Below are positions 23,184-33,385 of a DNA stretch of 64,000 bases, piece by piece (the first letter of the stretch is position 1; the number at the start of each line of letters is the position of its first letter). Position numbers and translations under genes: made by a program. Under the pieces are notes generated by a model. That model saw only the letters and a program-made list of their open reading frames with translations, searched no databases and was not told the origin of the DNA. Source of the DNA: Daphnia carinata (Eukaryota; Arthropoda; Branchiopoda; Diplostraca; Daphniidae); NCBI RefSeq assembly GCF_022539665.2, contig NC_081332.1, positions 5,409,803-5,473,802 on the forward strand, read 5' to 3'.

Positions 23184-23800
23184 AAAATATTATATTTCTT
23201 CCAACTACACATTTTAACAGCAAGTGCCCGGAGCTCCGCGCCTTTCTGCTAGCTCATACGTAAATGGGTAAAATATAGAAATTGATGGTCTAAATATGAG
23301 TAGTGAATACACTAATGGATTAGATCCACAGCGTTAATCATAACTTATACTACTCAGCTCGCAAATTTAAGAAAACGTTTTCTTCTCTCCTGCCTCATCC
23401 ACCTTTCCCGTCGTTTTTAATACTGCAACTTCGTTGAACTTTGTAAAAAAAAAGAGCATGATAACAGCTATTCACTTTTCTGTTTTAAAAAGAAGAGGTT
23501 AGCGAGTCGCGTAAAACGGAGAAATTTTAGAATGTGAATGTACTAGGTTGATACTGCAGAGGAAATGAGGAGATAGTCCTGATGAACGTGACTAAACAGT
23601 GCGAGCCAAACGTGACTATCACGTGCGGAGGCGTCTTTCGGGTAACATAATGACTGTATAAAAGCCAGATGTCCTTTCTAATTGACCACTTTCTTGACGA
23701 TACGAGTAAAAGTAAAAATAAAAATGAAAGTATACAGCAATCTGAATTTAATCCACTGCCAATTCACCTATCAACTTGCGAACAATCTGAGCATCCAGAT
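23184..23800. other. Upstream region of peptide gene 1, with a second TATA
   Basis: Holds a good TATAAAAG box at 23657-23664 and, 60 bp further on, ATGAAA followed directly by gtatac (23724-23731). That has the form of the six-base first coding exon used by the neighbouring secreted-protein genes. It could be an alternative first exon of peptide gene 1 or a leftover of a lost copy. Confidence 0.35.
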
Positions 23801-23846
23801 ATAAACAAGAGAGGTGGGGTTTAACAACTATCCTTTCGCTATAAAT
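23801..23846 (+). promoter_or_regulatory. Promoter of peptide gene 1: divergent family box and TATA
   Basis: AAACAAGAGAGGTGGGGTTT at 23804-23823 resembles the box found upstream of the other three family members (GAAAGCAA..AGGTGGAGYCT) but lacks the GAAAG part. TATAAAT follows at 23840-23846, 107 bp before the start codon. Confidence 0.45.
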
Positions 23847-23952
23847 TCAACGAAAAGAGTCCTTTGAAGATCAAACCAAAAATCTAAGCCACTACAGCTG
23901 TTGGGCAAACCGTGAGTTACCGTACATCATACTGGAACCTTAGAAAAACGAC

Positions 23953-24286
23953 ATGAAGGTAGGATAAATTTTTCTTAAGTTGTAACTCAGAAAGAGCAAA
24001 ACACGAAAATTTGTTTCAGGTATTGATTATTGTTGCCTTAGCGGTTGCTGCAGTAGGCAGCCAATCGCACTTCGAAAGGAACTACCCCCTCAAAGAGCAG
24101 AAACATTACAGCTATGAAGATCTATATTTTTTACCAAACTATAATAACTTCTATGATGGCGGATATGACTTCAAACAGAACTATGTGCATCCTTTCAAGG
24201 AGAACAAACAAGTTAGAGCGCCACAGAAAACTTGGCCACGATTTATGATTTTCTTTGTAAAATTAAGAAAGATATTGCATGTTTAA
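23953..24286 (+). CDS. Small secreted peptide family, member 1 (PRF-tail type)
   Basis: Two exons, 23953-23958 (ATGAAG, Met-Lys) and 24020-24286, 90 codons plus stop. The intron is 61 bp with a gtagg donor and a ttcag acceptor. A signal peptide continues from exon 2 (VLIIVALAVAAVGSQ). The mature part is rich in Tyr, Asn, Phe and Lys, and the C-terminus is WPRFMIFFVKLRKILHV. That tail matches the ends of three other genes here (29.2, 31.4 and 43.3 kb): P-R/H, hydrophobic run, K-[LI]-R-K-[MI]-x-x-V-stop. I do not recognise the family. The structure suggests secretion and processing. A membrane-active or cuticle-binding role is only a guess. It is the most divergent of the four. Confidence 0.72.
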
Positions 24287-24818
24287 ATTTCTTACCAGTG
24301 GTTTCTATTCATTTGTTTTTCGCTGGGGTGCCACAGTGTTTGTTAAAGAAGAAACGTTAAAGATATGCATGATTGGCATGATCTCCTGGGAAAAATGATC
24401 ATCCATTTTAGTCGTCGTTTGTAACATCCTAGTATAGGGCTGTCCTCGTATGTTGGTTTCCAAATCCACACACCTTTTTAGAACAAAGTCAAAACAGGCA
24501 GACATATGAATCGAATTACTTTCAGTTTGTCGGAGTAAGCACGAAAGTACCAGTGATTCCGGCATCCAAAAGCTATTAGAAGAGAACTGTTGGGTCGTCT
24601 CATTCTTCAGGTTCGTTTTGTTGGTTAAACGTTTAGCCGTGGAAAGCTTGGTGAAGTGGGATGAGAAGGATTTTCCAAACGAAATAGTATTGCCTGAGAA
24701 CAATGATTTGCAACAAATTGTATTGTAACTTAACTGAAAATGCATCACGAAACATTTGATTGTATCATGAATATAATGGTCTGCGTTTTCGCTGATGTGG
24801 AAGGTTTTCGTTTTCAAA

Positions 24819-25332
24819 TTAGAGACAGCATTGCAGTTGGCCAAACAAATTCGTGCGGCAGGTTTTGTAAATTAGGTTACTCGCGCAGTCCGTGTCGTTG
24901 AAGCAAGAAGCTGTAAAATAAATCACAGTTAAATGAAGTCTATTACATGTAAACGTATTTGTGTAGCCTATGCCCAGTGCATGGAAGCCTTTTGGAGAAG
25001 GAATCCAGCAAAACGAAGTATTACATTGGAAAATTAAACAATTTTATGACAAAGATAAATCCCCACGCTCCCAACTCTGCTTAACTAGATTCCAATTTAC
25101 TTACAAAACGCTTTGCAAAAGGTTTGATCCGTAGATTCTTCAACCGTGGCGTGCACCGAATTGGCGTAGACGATGGCCATAACGACAAAAACGCTGGCAA
25201 GTAGCTGTTTCGGACAAAAGCATTGTATTACACTTAAAATAGCAAGTGAATGATTAAGCCTATTCAAAACCATCCACAATCATGTTTTTACGGTTGCTTA
25301 ATTGGTGTACTTACAAATACTTTCTGGAACAT
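24819..25332 (-). CDS. Six-cysteine secreted peptide
   Basis: Three exons on the minus strand: 25315-25332, 25105-25204 and 24819-24910, 69 codons plus stop. Exon 1 encodes MFQKVF. Exon 2 completes a hydrophobic signal peptide (LLASVFVVMAIVYANSVHA) and starts the mature part. Exon 3 carries most cysteines. The mature region has Cys36, 42, 48, 57, 67 and 68, spacing C-X5-C-X5-C-X8-C-X9-CC, including CFNDTDC and a final QCCL. This framework is that of small disulfide-stabilised secreted peptides (knottin or half-WAP-like); activity is unknown. The exon 2/3 junction uses the donor TTTT|gtaagt, and the alternative donor 4 bp on would end the frame quickly. A longer frame overlapping exon 3 and its 3' flank has no ATG start and is rejected. 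Its orientation is opposite to the flanking family. Confidence 0.7.
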
Positions 25333-25390
25333 TTTCTGTTGTTGTAAATGTCGCTTGTAGACTGGTGATATAGCTAAACGATTGACACGG

Positions 25391-25399
25391 CCTTTTATA
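25391..25399 (-). promoter_or_regulatory. TATA box of the six-cysteine peptide gene
   Basis: Read on the minus strand: TATAAAAGG, 59 bp before the start codon. It supports the direction and the first exon of the model. Confidence 0.7.
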
Positions 25400-26328
25400 C
25401 TAATCCATGACCATACGTTTTGTAGGCTGCCGAGAACGCGTTGAACCGATCGTTCAAATAAGAACACTTGTTCATGATGCATCCTGGATGACTATCTAGA
25501 TTATATTTACACTCTGCTCTCTCAATATGGAAAGCAGGTTACCTATAGTACAATGGGTTGCGTTCGTGTCAAACAATACTCAGTGACACATGCGTCACTT
25601 GTTAGTTTTGCCCATTAGTTACATGGAAGTAAGTAAAAACAAGTTGACGTGGATAAGTACTTGAAAACTACGTGTGCTACCTATGTAAAATCTTACCATA
25701 TCATGCTCGTTTTGGTTTAATGTAATACCTGAATTCTGAAACTACCATGTTGGTCGGTACGTCACGCTCCATGCTTGTAATCAGTCGTGCACATTCACTT
25801 GAACGAAACGGGAAGTAGACTGATGAACTTACAGCAATTGTTTCGATAGAGGAATACCTGACCTGACCACCAAACGGAAGAAAAGGCTTAAGGTCGCAAT
25901 TATTGTCAAATTGGGTCTTGGTTTACGTCAACGGGGATAAATTACCAGTGATGGAGTAGAGCAATGGGAAAGAAGAGAAAGGCAATTCTTTCTCACGGTA
26001 GGATTTTGCGCCGTACATTGAAAATGTATGACAGATCACGATGAAATGATTAAAACGTTCAAATCATGCTGGAAATATTTTGAGGTGTTGATATGAAAAT
26101 TCTGCATAAAAAGGAATGAGAAATTGCTTCCCAATGACTTGTGGCGTCACACCTCAAGGGAGAAACCGACAGACGAGCTGATTTCTAACAAAGCCAAAAG
26201 TGAAATTAGCACAATTTTTTTTCTTGGCGATTTGGGTTTGATGAAATTGGCATAAGAACCGCTAGTACCATCGATTACATAGCATGTGCCCACTTGTGAA
26301 AAGGAATGGAATGAGCGCGATGTCGGAC
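25400..26328. other. Divergent intergenic region
   Basis: It separates the minus-strand cysteine-rich gene from the plus-strand KPEY gene, so it probably holds the control elements of both. No gene inside. Confidence 0.5.
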
Positions 26329-26365
26329 TATATAACACCCTCACTGTGAATTCATCATTATCAGT
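26329..26365 (+). promoter_or_regulatory. TATA/initiator promoter of the KPEY-repeat gene
   Basis: TATATAA at 26329-26335 and the arthropod initiator TCAGT at 26361-26365, 32 bp apart. This is the canonical spacing and predicts a leader of about 33 nt before the ATG at 26396. Confidence 0.78.
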
Positions 26366-26395
26366 CAGCTGTCCAGCAACATCATCTACAACAAC

Positions 26396-27299
26396 ATGCA
26401 GGTACTGCTCAGCTTTTGTGTTAAAATTCCTTTACCCCGGAAAAAAAACTCAATTAAATTATCTGTTACAGGTTTTTATCATTGTTGCTTTCATGGCCAT
26501 GGTTTCATGCCAACCTCCCTATTACCAGCAACCCTACAATCCCTACCCAGAGTACAAGCCGGAATACAAGCCGGAATACAAGCCGGAATACAAGCCGGAA
26601 TACAAGCCCGAGTATAAACCGGAATACAAACCAGAATATAAACCCGAGTACAAGCCGGAATACAAGCCAGAATATAAACCGGAGTACAAACCTGAGTATA
26701 AGCCAGAATACAAACCAGAGTATAAACCAGAATACAAGCCGGAATACAAACCGGAGTACAAGCCAGAATACAAACCAGAGTACAAGCCAGAATACAAGCC
26801 AGAATACAAACCGGAATACAAGCCTGAATACAAGCCTGAATACAAGCCTGAATACAAGCCTGAATACAAGCCTGAATACAAGCCTGAATACAAGCCTGAA
26901 TACAAGCCTGAATACAAGCCTGAATACAAGCCTGAATACAAGCCTGAATACAAGCCTGAATACAAGCCTGATTACAAGCCTGAATACAAGCCTGAATACA
27001 AACCAGAGTACAAACCGGAATACCCAGCTACTTCGTACAAACCCGAATACCCTGCCTACAAGCCGGAATATGCAGCCCCAACCTACAAACCGAATTATCC
27101 AGCACAGACATACAAACCCGCATACCCGGAATACAACAAGCCAGCTTATCATGAGCCAACCTACCAAGCCCCAGCCCACAAACCGTCCTACACACAACAA
27201 GCGTATAAACCCGAATACAAACCTACCTATCCTGAATATCAACCCTATTCCCCGCCCAAGTATCCTTCTTACACTCCCACATACTCAGTCAAATATTAA
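26396..27299 (+). CDS. KPEY tetrapeptide-repeat secreted protein
   Basis: Two exons, 26396-26401 (Met-Gln) and 26472-27299, 277 codons plus stop. The signal peptide is MQVFIIVAFMAMVSC. The mature protein begins QPPYYQQPYNPYPEY and then has 39 tandem tetrapeptides (38 KPEY, one KPDY). About 90 residues of less regular Tyr/Pro/Lys-rich sequence (YKPEYPA, YKPNYPAQ, YKPAYPEY) follow, ending PTYSVKY. It has no cysteine-based fold. Low-complexity Lys-Pro-Tyr proteins of this kind occur in arthropod cuticle and in adhesive secretions, where Tyr and Lys are cross-linked, so a matrix or cuticle role is inferred. An ATG 110 bp upstream in another frame, which would read through the intron, is not used in this model because it lies before the TATA-defined start. 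AATAAA at about 27368 fits the polyadenylation signal. The signal-peptide intron matches the neighbouring peptide genes and the cuticle gene at 41.7 kb. Confidence 0.85.
26556..27023 (+). repeat. 12-bp coding tandem repeat (39 units)
   Basis: Unit AAGCCNGARTAY. The first 22 units differ at third positions (AAG/AAA, CCG/CCA/CCC). From 26820 to 26963 twelve consecutive units are identical (AAGCCTGAATAC), then one GAT variant (KPDY), then two more identical units. This indicates recent unequal exchange or slippage in the 3' half. Read antisense it gives a YSGL-repeat frame, which is an artefact. Confidence 0.95.
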
Positions 27300-29098
27300 G
27301 CAAAAGACATGTTTCATTTACGCTAGCGTGTGATGTTATTTTTTAAAGAGAGTTTACTTTATGTTCCAATAAATTCAGAATCAATATTACTTGCTGGGAA
27401 TTTTCGACGTTTTTCTTTTTTGGATGGCCGTTGCCAATTAACGAATATTTTACTGTCAACTGCAATACCAGAAAATTTCTAGTCATTAAACGCGGCCATA
27501 ATAAAAAGCTTTCAGCTTACACATCGGCAATATTACGAAATTGGGACGAAAAGAACAAACTCAAAAATGATTTCAGCGATACAGACAGCAGATTTTTACG
27601 TATTACCTTATTCTACTGGTTGCTTACAGGAAAAGTTTTTATTTGCTATATTAGTGTCGTATTCGTTACAATTTACGATGGGAAAAAAAGGCCTACCAGG
27701 CTAGAGATGTATGTGGAAAGGAAAAACATACAGCTAGCTAACTTTCTATTGTGAAAGCACAGTAACCAGAAAGAGGATGAGCCAACGGAGCTCAATGGTG
27801 AATGAATAAACGAGTGTGTAACACACACAATAGTTCATACCTAAACTACGTGTAAGATAACGGAATTTCTTTCCCACAAACTACGTTAAACAGCATACCC
27901 CAAGGAGAAAATTTTTCGCTTGAATGCGGTGACTTCCGCCAAAATTAAAAGTGAAATTGGAGCTTACCCGAATGTTCTAATTCTAGGCCAATTGGTAAAA
28001 AACAAGCACAACATTAAGACTTACGAAGCACATCACGAGACGTATACATAAAGAAGTTGAACTGCTCGGGCACGATACAAGCATCACACTAGCTTGAAAT
28101 CTCAAAGGTAAATAGCCTCAGAGGTAGAGGCCGAAAGATGAGAAAATGCAATCGAAAAAAAAACAAAGGACAAAGGGCCATCATGGATTTTTTGTCGCCC
28201 TTCCCTTAGGTTTGATGCTCTGACAAAATCCCTACCTAAAAAAGTTGCAGCTTCTTGGAACTGTCCGAACAAAATTGTGTGAAAAACTTAGGGTCATAAA
28301 AAAGGGTAGGGCAAGCAAGAGAAACTAAAGAGGTGACCTTTCTTTTCGAATTTTCTGCTCTATTGCTCAAACGTTTCGTAGCTGCAGGTAATAGGCGAGG
28401 GTACAGGTAAGCGCGGAGGATAGGCAATCATTTTTAAGAAGGGCGGGGCGTAGAAAGTCACGACCACAACAACACGATATCACCCACACAAATTGCTATT
28501 CAAGCGGTACACCATACACTAGTTAGCTTAACTAAGTTCGTCTTAATTTACCTAACATTGCATAGAATGTCATAAACAAGCGTTTGCCGGTGGACTTAAT
28601 TTTTTTTGCGTCTGATTAGGACATAGTACATGGACAAAGAAGTACACGCGAGTCGCACTTATCACTTCCTCCTTCAATTATTATGTGACATTTCTTTCGG
28701 TTGGGGAAAGGTTACGAGTTCTCTAACGGTTATTTTCGCTATCGTATTGTTCCATAATTTCCTGATGAGCCTGAGACAAGACATGGATGAACAACATCAG
28801 ACAGCGATGCCCCAGATGAGTGTGCTCGTAATGCAGATGAGCACCTTTACAATGATCGTCTGGATGTTGTGTCAGTGCAATATAGGTTTCCTAAGCCACA
28901 AGATGCAAGACTGACTTTCCAATTGATTACCTCTACGTGTTGGTGAGCGTATGATACGCCTCACCAAGGAGAAATCTACCTTCGTAATGATTTCCGCTAA
29001 AAGCAAAAGCGAAAAGACAATAGGAAACTATTTCTATGGGTTGGACGGAATATTAAAAAAGCCACGGGATTCATTCAGCTGAAGATCCAACGAAAGGC
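27300..29098. other. Intergenic between the KPEY gene and peptide gene 2
   Basis: No gene is supported. A signal-like hydrophobic stretch near 28.71-28.77 kb followed by a Met/Gln-rich, partly repetitive frame (28774-28860) could be a decayed secreted-protein gene, but I see no promoter or clean frame. Confidence 0.4.
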
Positions 29099-29133
29099 GA
29101 AAGCAAGAGGTGGAGCCTCACCGTGGTATATAG
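29099..29133 (+). promoter_or_regulatory. Promoter of peptide gene 2: family box and TATA
   Basis: Box GAAAGCAAGAGGTGGAGCCT at 29099-29118, followed by TATATAG at 29127-29133. The box ends 101 bp before the start codon and matches boxes upstream of the 31.4 and 43.3 kb paralogues. Confidence 0.6.
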
Positions 29134-29219
29134 CTCTGTTTGCATTCATCCATTCCAGCATTGTTCTAGCGTCACTTGACTAGCAGATATCGTACGGAGA
29201 GTACAACATCTAGACTAAC

Positions 29220-29519
29220 ATGAAGGTACCATCCGATTCCTTTGTTACGTTTTATTACGCTAAAAGTTTTGATTTTTCTTTCTATTAGGTATTCCTCGTT
29301 GCCGCTTTATTGATGGTAATGGTTTCAGGACAAAAGCTGTTTAGACAAGACTTTTTCCCTAATCAGGACAATTTCGATTTTCCTACCAAACTTTCCCAAC
29401 CTGACTACCGTGAACCAATCTACAGATACAATTACGCCTACCGTGCTCCAGAGGACAAACCGACTAAGCCACATTTAATGGTCGTCATTAAAAAGTTGAG
29501 AAAAATGCTTCTTGTTTGA
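29220..29519 (+). CDS. Small secreted peptide family, member 2
   Basis: Two exons, 29220-29225 (Met-Lys) and 29289-29519, 78 codons plus stop. Signal peptide MKVFLVAALLMVMVSGQ. The mature segment contains FPNQDNF and YRYNYAYRAPEDKP, and the protein ends KPHLMVVIKKLRKMLLV. The tail shares P-x-hydrophobic-K-[LI]-R-K-M with the other members, and the YNYAY motif corresponds to YNDAY in members 3 and 4. The tail has five basic residues among hydrophobic ones and could form an amphipathic helix. Function is unknown. Confidence 0.75.
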
Positions 29520-31280
29520 ATGCAATTACCACCTGTGCCGGCTACAGTTATGGTTTAATTTGTTATCACAAAGTTTTGTTTAGTTTACCCAAGAAAAACG
29601 CACTCTAACATGCTCAAGCGTGTTGAAAGGGAACTGCATATTCATTACATTGTATGAAAATGAAGTTGGCTCACTTCATCAACATAGCCAATAAACGATG
29701 GACCTTTAAAATAATTTTTCCTTTCACCCCATTTGTTTAGCATCAGGCCACCAGCTATATATCCAAGAGGCATGAAAGACAACGTCAAGCCCCGAAAGTT
29801 GGACGAAGAAGATATTAAACAAACTTGTACATACCTTTGCAAAGTTGAGGAAGCACGAGATGACCAGCGATAGCAGTGCCACGGAGGCCAAAGAGGGTGA
29901 AATCAATCTGATTCGGGTGAACGGCAGGTGAACGTCATGGACTGGCGCAAGCCGACACCATCAGCCGGAATGCGATCGTTTGTCTTGTAGATGGGCCAGC
30001 TATGCCATTCCAACTGGAAAAGAAGATTTAGTGACCAGGTTACCTTCGGATTTATCGCCTTATTATTATTATGATCGTAAAACTCTAGTTTAGAAGAAGA
30101 AAGCAGGAAAGTTTGCAAAATAAAATAAAATCTTTACCGCATTATTGACATAAGTAAAAGTTTTGCTAGATTCTATTTTCACGTTTAGAGTTAATCGTAA
30201 GTCTTGAAAAGATAATTACCAGAGCAGCTCTCCGGCTATCCACCTTACAAGGCTATCCAACGAACGAAAGCCAAATGAGCATTTGAAAAATAAAACTCGG
30301 GCAACGACATAGCTTACTTAGAAGGAAACGCGCAGTTGTGGTTAGTCCTTGCAGTTTCACTGGTATTGCATTGCCTGCCGTTGAATTGCTTTGTGCAAAA
30401 TTCTTTTACTAAGGATTCAGCATTTCTAGATATGGAAACAAAGAGTACCAATAAGGAAATGCACTTCTGTTTTCTCTTCCATTTGTAATCCAATATTTCA
30501 GAACTACAGCTGTAGGAGTCACGATACCATCTGGTACGTTTTACTTACCTAATGTACAGTAAAAATGAGCCATGTTGGAACACATATTGTGCTGAGGTTT
30601 TCAAATTCGGAACACTATTCTCCATGCTGTTTTCAGACAGAACATCAGCGTCTACTCTTTCGATTTCTAGTGTATAACTCCGTCAACGAGGGTATGAAGT
30701 CTAGAATCAACACGGCCAGCCTAAATGCGGGTCATTTACAATGCAATAAGTGAGTTATGGCATAGTAACTTTCACAAAAATTGGCAAAAAATGTTAAGTA
30801 AATAAGATCTTACCATATGCATTTTATACGGTGGGTAAAACCGTCGGTTGACAGCTACGTGCAAAGTAGAAATGGTTCGGGTACGGTCGTTACTGTCGCC
30901 TTAACAATTCTCCCTAAACAAAAAATTATGTGAAAATGCCATATGCCATAGTACAATAAATTTAGCAAATTAAGGTAAAGAGAAAAAGAGAAAAGTCAGC
31001 TTTCTAACGTGAACGCTCTCGACGCACTTTGCAGATTGTGGTGAAAGTAGGAACACAAATGTGCAAACAATTAATTTAAGTCACGAAGCTCGTGATTGAA
31101 GTAAAGTTCTTTTTATATACAGTATAGTTAAAGCGAAGAACACATTTTCACCGTCTTACTAGTATTAATACGCAAAAAAAAAAAAGCGAATGAAAAACGT
31201 AACAATTGATGCTCGAATAAACGAAGCCAGGAGGGATATTGTACATTACTATTGTCACTTAACATTGGAATAAAGCAAGA
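29520..31280. other. Intergenic between peptide genes 2 and 3
   Basis: No complete gene. On the minus strand, 29838-30021 is exon-like: a ttttccag acceptor, a gtatgt donor, and Trp-, Pro- and Arg-containing protein-like frames. No single frame stays open across it, so it may be an old pseudogene exon. The rest is AT-rich with nothing recognisable. Confidence 0.4.
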
Positions 31281-31338
31281 GAAAGCAATAGGAGGGGCCT
31301 AACTACTAGCTAGTCAAGCTCGTTGCTTGTCTATAAAT
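31281..31338 (+). promoter_or_regulatory. Promoter of peptide gene 3: family box and TATA
   Basis: Box GAAAGCAATAGGAGGGGCCT at 31281-31300 and TATAAAT at 31332-31338, 89 bp before the start codon. The box differs from that of gene 2 at three of 20 positions. Confidence 0.6.
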
Positions 31339-31426
31339 TTGCTCACATGCAAACGGTTCTTGCGTCGTAGAGTGTACAGCCATAGCAAAATTTTTAGCTT
31401 CAGCATAGGTCAACATATTCGATAAG

Positions 31427-31726
31427 ATGAAGGTGGGGTCGTTTCTTTTATCTGGAACTTTCGTGTTACTCAAGTTTTTTGGTGAATTTTAGGTGATCGT
31501 CATTGCCGTCTTATTAGTGATTGTGGTATCAGGTCAAGCTCCCTTCAAAGAAACCAACTCCCCTAATCAAGAACATAATGGCCATCCAGCCGCAGCTGCT
31601 TTCACGCCCAACCATCATGGACACGATTACAAGTATAATGATGCATATCATCCAGAACACAAACCACCTCCAATACCGCGAATTTTTGTTTTCGTTGCAA
31701 AGATAAGGAAAATGTTTCTCGTCTAA
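31427..31726 (+). CDS. Small secreted peptide family, member 3
   Basis: Two exons, 31427-31432 (Met-Lys) and 31493-31726, 79 codons plus stop. Signal peptide MKVIVIAVLLVIVVSGQ. The mature part is His/Pro/Asn-rich (NQEHNGHPAAAAF, NHHGHDYKYNDAYHPEHKPP) and ends PRIFVFVAKIRKMFLV. It is closest to member 4: both share DY.YNDAYHPEH.PP and the last residues RKMFLV. The His-rich middle could bind metal; that is inference. AATAAA lies about 140 bp after the stop. Confidence 0.77.
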
Positions 31727-32252
31727 ATGAATTACCATTTGTTAACTCATAAACCTGCCATTGCTGCTTTCTTAGAAATATCTTTGGTCCCATTGATTTT
31801 ATACCCCGCTATGTACGTTTTTCAGTCAATGAATTTCACCACGTTAAAAAAAATTATTTATTTGAAAAATAAATAACCTGATTTTTCGAACAATGGCTTT
31901 AATTCAGATTCGACTTTCTTGTTTCTACGAGCGCTCCTTTTATGAAGAATTTTTGAAATTTGCGCTATGGCACAGGTAAAAAGAAAAACGCCACAAAATA
32001 GATAAGACGGCAGTAATAAAAATCAGTAGAAACACGATTTTGAAGATTTTGGAAATTCGGAGTGAAAATGAAATAACGTATAACGATCAATGGATAAATA
32101 CGCAATGGAAAAGTAAATTGGTTCAAGGAAGAGGCTTCACAGTTCCCTATCCAACCCTGTTATCCAGCACTCTAGGATCTCGTCTGCTTGTTTTTAGACT
32201 CTTTACATGATAAAATTTAAAATATCAGTTAGGTTTTCTGAATAGATATAAA
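31727..32252. other. Intergenic before mRpL48
   Basis: 3' flank of peptide gene 3 and presumed TATA-less promoter of mRpL48. No gene inside. Confidence 0.5.
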
Positions 32253-33054
32253 ATGTTCAAACTTCAGGTATTCTATCGCTACAAAAGTGCAGGAGGTTTA
32301 TTTCTATTTCTTATCGGTTGCAGGCCCTTGGTCGAGTGCTGAGAACAGCTAGGATAACTCAAACTGAAATGGTAAATGTCATGTTCTCGAGAAGTATGAA
32401 CAAATTTATTGCAGAGCCAGAGTACCTGGATGTAAGTCAAGCCTCTCAAAGTATGTGCAATTTGAATGTTTAACTTTGTTTGGATTAAAGACTAAAGGTC
32501 CCCAAATACCATTATACGAGCCTCTGAATGTGCAAATCAAATCATATGACTTTACTGTATTGGAGATCTTCTCAGGCTACATTCATAAAACAGCAGAAAA
32601 TATGGGAATTGAAGTTGATGACTGGTACACTACAAGGTTAATGACATGTGTTGTCCTCTATAATTTAATTTCTATTATAGTTGGGCTAGTCCTTGTCAAA
32701 AGTATAAAGTTCAAACGTTTAAACCATTCAGCACCCAAATCGAAAACCAATACAATCTTAATATATATGAGAGAAACGTTCAGGTATGGGTAATTAAGTT
32801 CTGCAGCATACTGTGTATGCAGGTAATAACTCTTATTTTGATAACAATTTCAGGTGGTTGACTTAGAAGCAACAAAAGCACCTATATTTTTCCACATAAT
32901 TCAAGCTGCATTACCTGAAGGGGTTAAATTGACTGTGAAACTCCACGACGACATGGACGAAGAGAATCGTTACCTCCCAGATCTGGAACTGACACAGCTT
33001 AAGAACGAACTTGATGCATTGGGCGGTCCAACAGTTTCAAAAGGAAAGCGATGA
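32253..33054 (+). CDS. mRpL48: Mitochondrial large-subunit ribosomal protein L48
   Basis: Five exons: 32253-32267, 32324-32431, 32491-32624, 32681-32783 and 32854-33054, 186 codons plus stop. The N-terminus is basic and Arg/Met-rich, as expected for a mitochondrial import signal. The S10-like core follows: EPEYLD, PLYEPLNVQIKSYDFTVLE, then YIHKTAENMGIEVDDCWASP. The C-terminal part contains NIYERNVQ, IIQAALPEGVKLTVKLH and YLPDLELTQLKNELDALGG. Order and motifs match animal MRPL48 (ALPEGV and PDLE..QLK are characteristic), and the length is in the usual range of about 190-210. The protein is part of the central protuberance region of the mitoribosome. The second exon reads through an internal gtaaat, which keeps the frame, so I did not split it. 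The stop codon is 331 bp from that of convergent contactin. Confidence 0.9.
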
Positions 33055-33385
33055 TTTTTTTTCGATTATGTGTTTTTTTACGTAGGATTTGAAAGAATAC
33101 ATTGTAAAAAGAATACCTGAATCTTGGAATGCAGGGTTGCATTTTCGAACGTTAGAATGAAAATAACATAGCAGAAGAAGAAATTTAACCACTAAATCGA
33201 TAAGGTCAGTTTATTCCTTAAAAATCTACTGTCTTCGAGAAAACCAGGGAAATTTCTAATGTCCCTTTCGGTGCTGGTAGAGAAAAACAGCTTTGAGATA
33301 AAAATGGACGGATGCAGAGAAAGACACTTAAAAATCACTCAAAAAGGCAGAGATTTTTCCATTTCAATGGATGGCAGGAAAAAAA

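Noticed and set aside
24305-24844. 179-codon minus-strand frame downstream of the six-cysteine gene
   Set aside because: It overlaps exon 3 in another frame, has no ATG start, is cut off upstream by a stop codon and shows no recognisable motif. Probably 3' UTR.
26543-26965. Long minus-strand frame encoding a YSGL repeat
   Set aside because: It is the reverse complement of the KPEY coding array. The plus strand has TATA, initiator, signal peptide, intron and polyadenylation signal, and the minus strand has none of these.
28630-28914. 94-codon frame with a hydrophobic start
   Set aside because: The Met/Gln-rich part looks like slippage-type sequence. No promoter, splice pattern or paralogue.
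29838-30021. Exon-like segment on the minus strand with good splice borders
   Set aside because: No frame remains open through the segment, and neighbouring exons could not be found. Perhaps a decayed exon.
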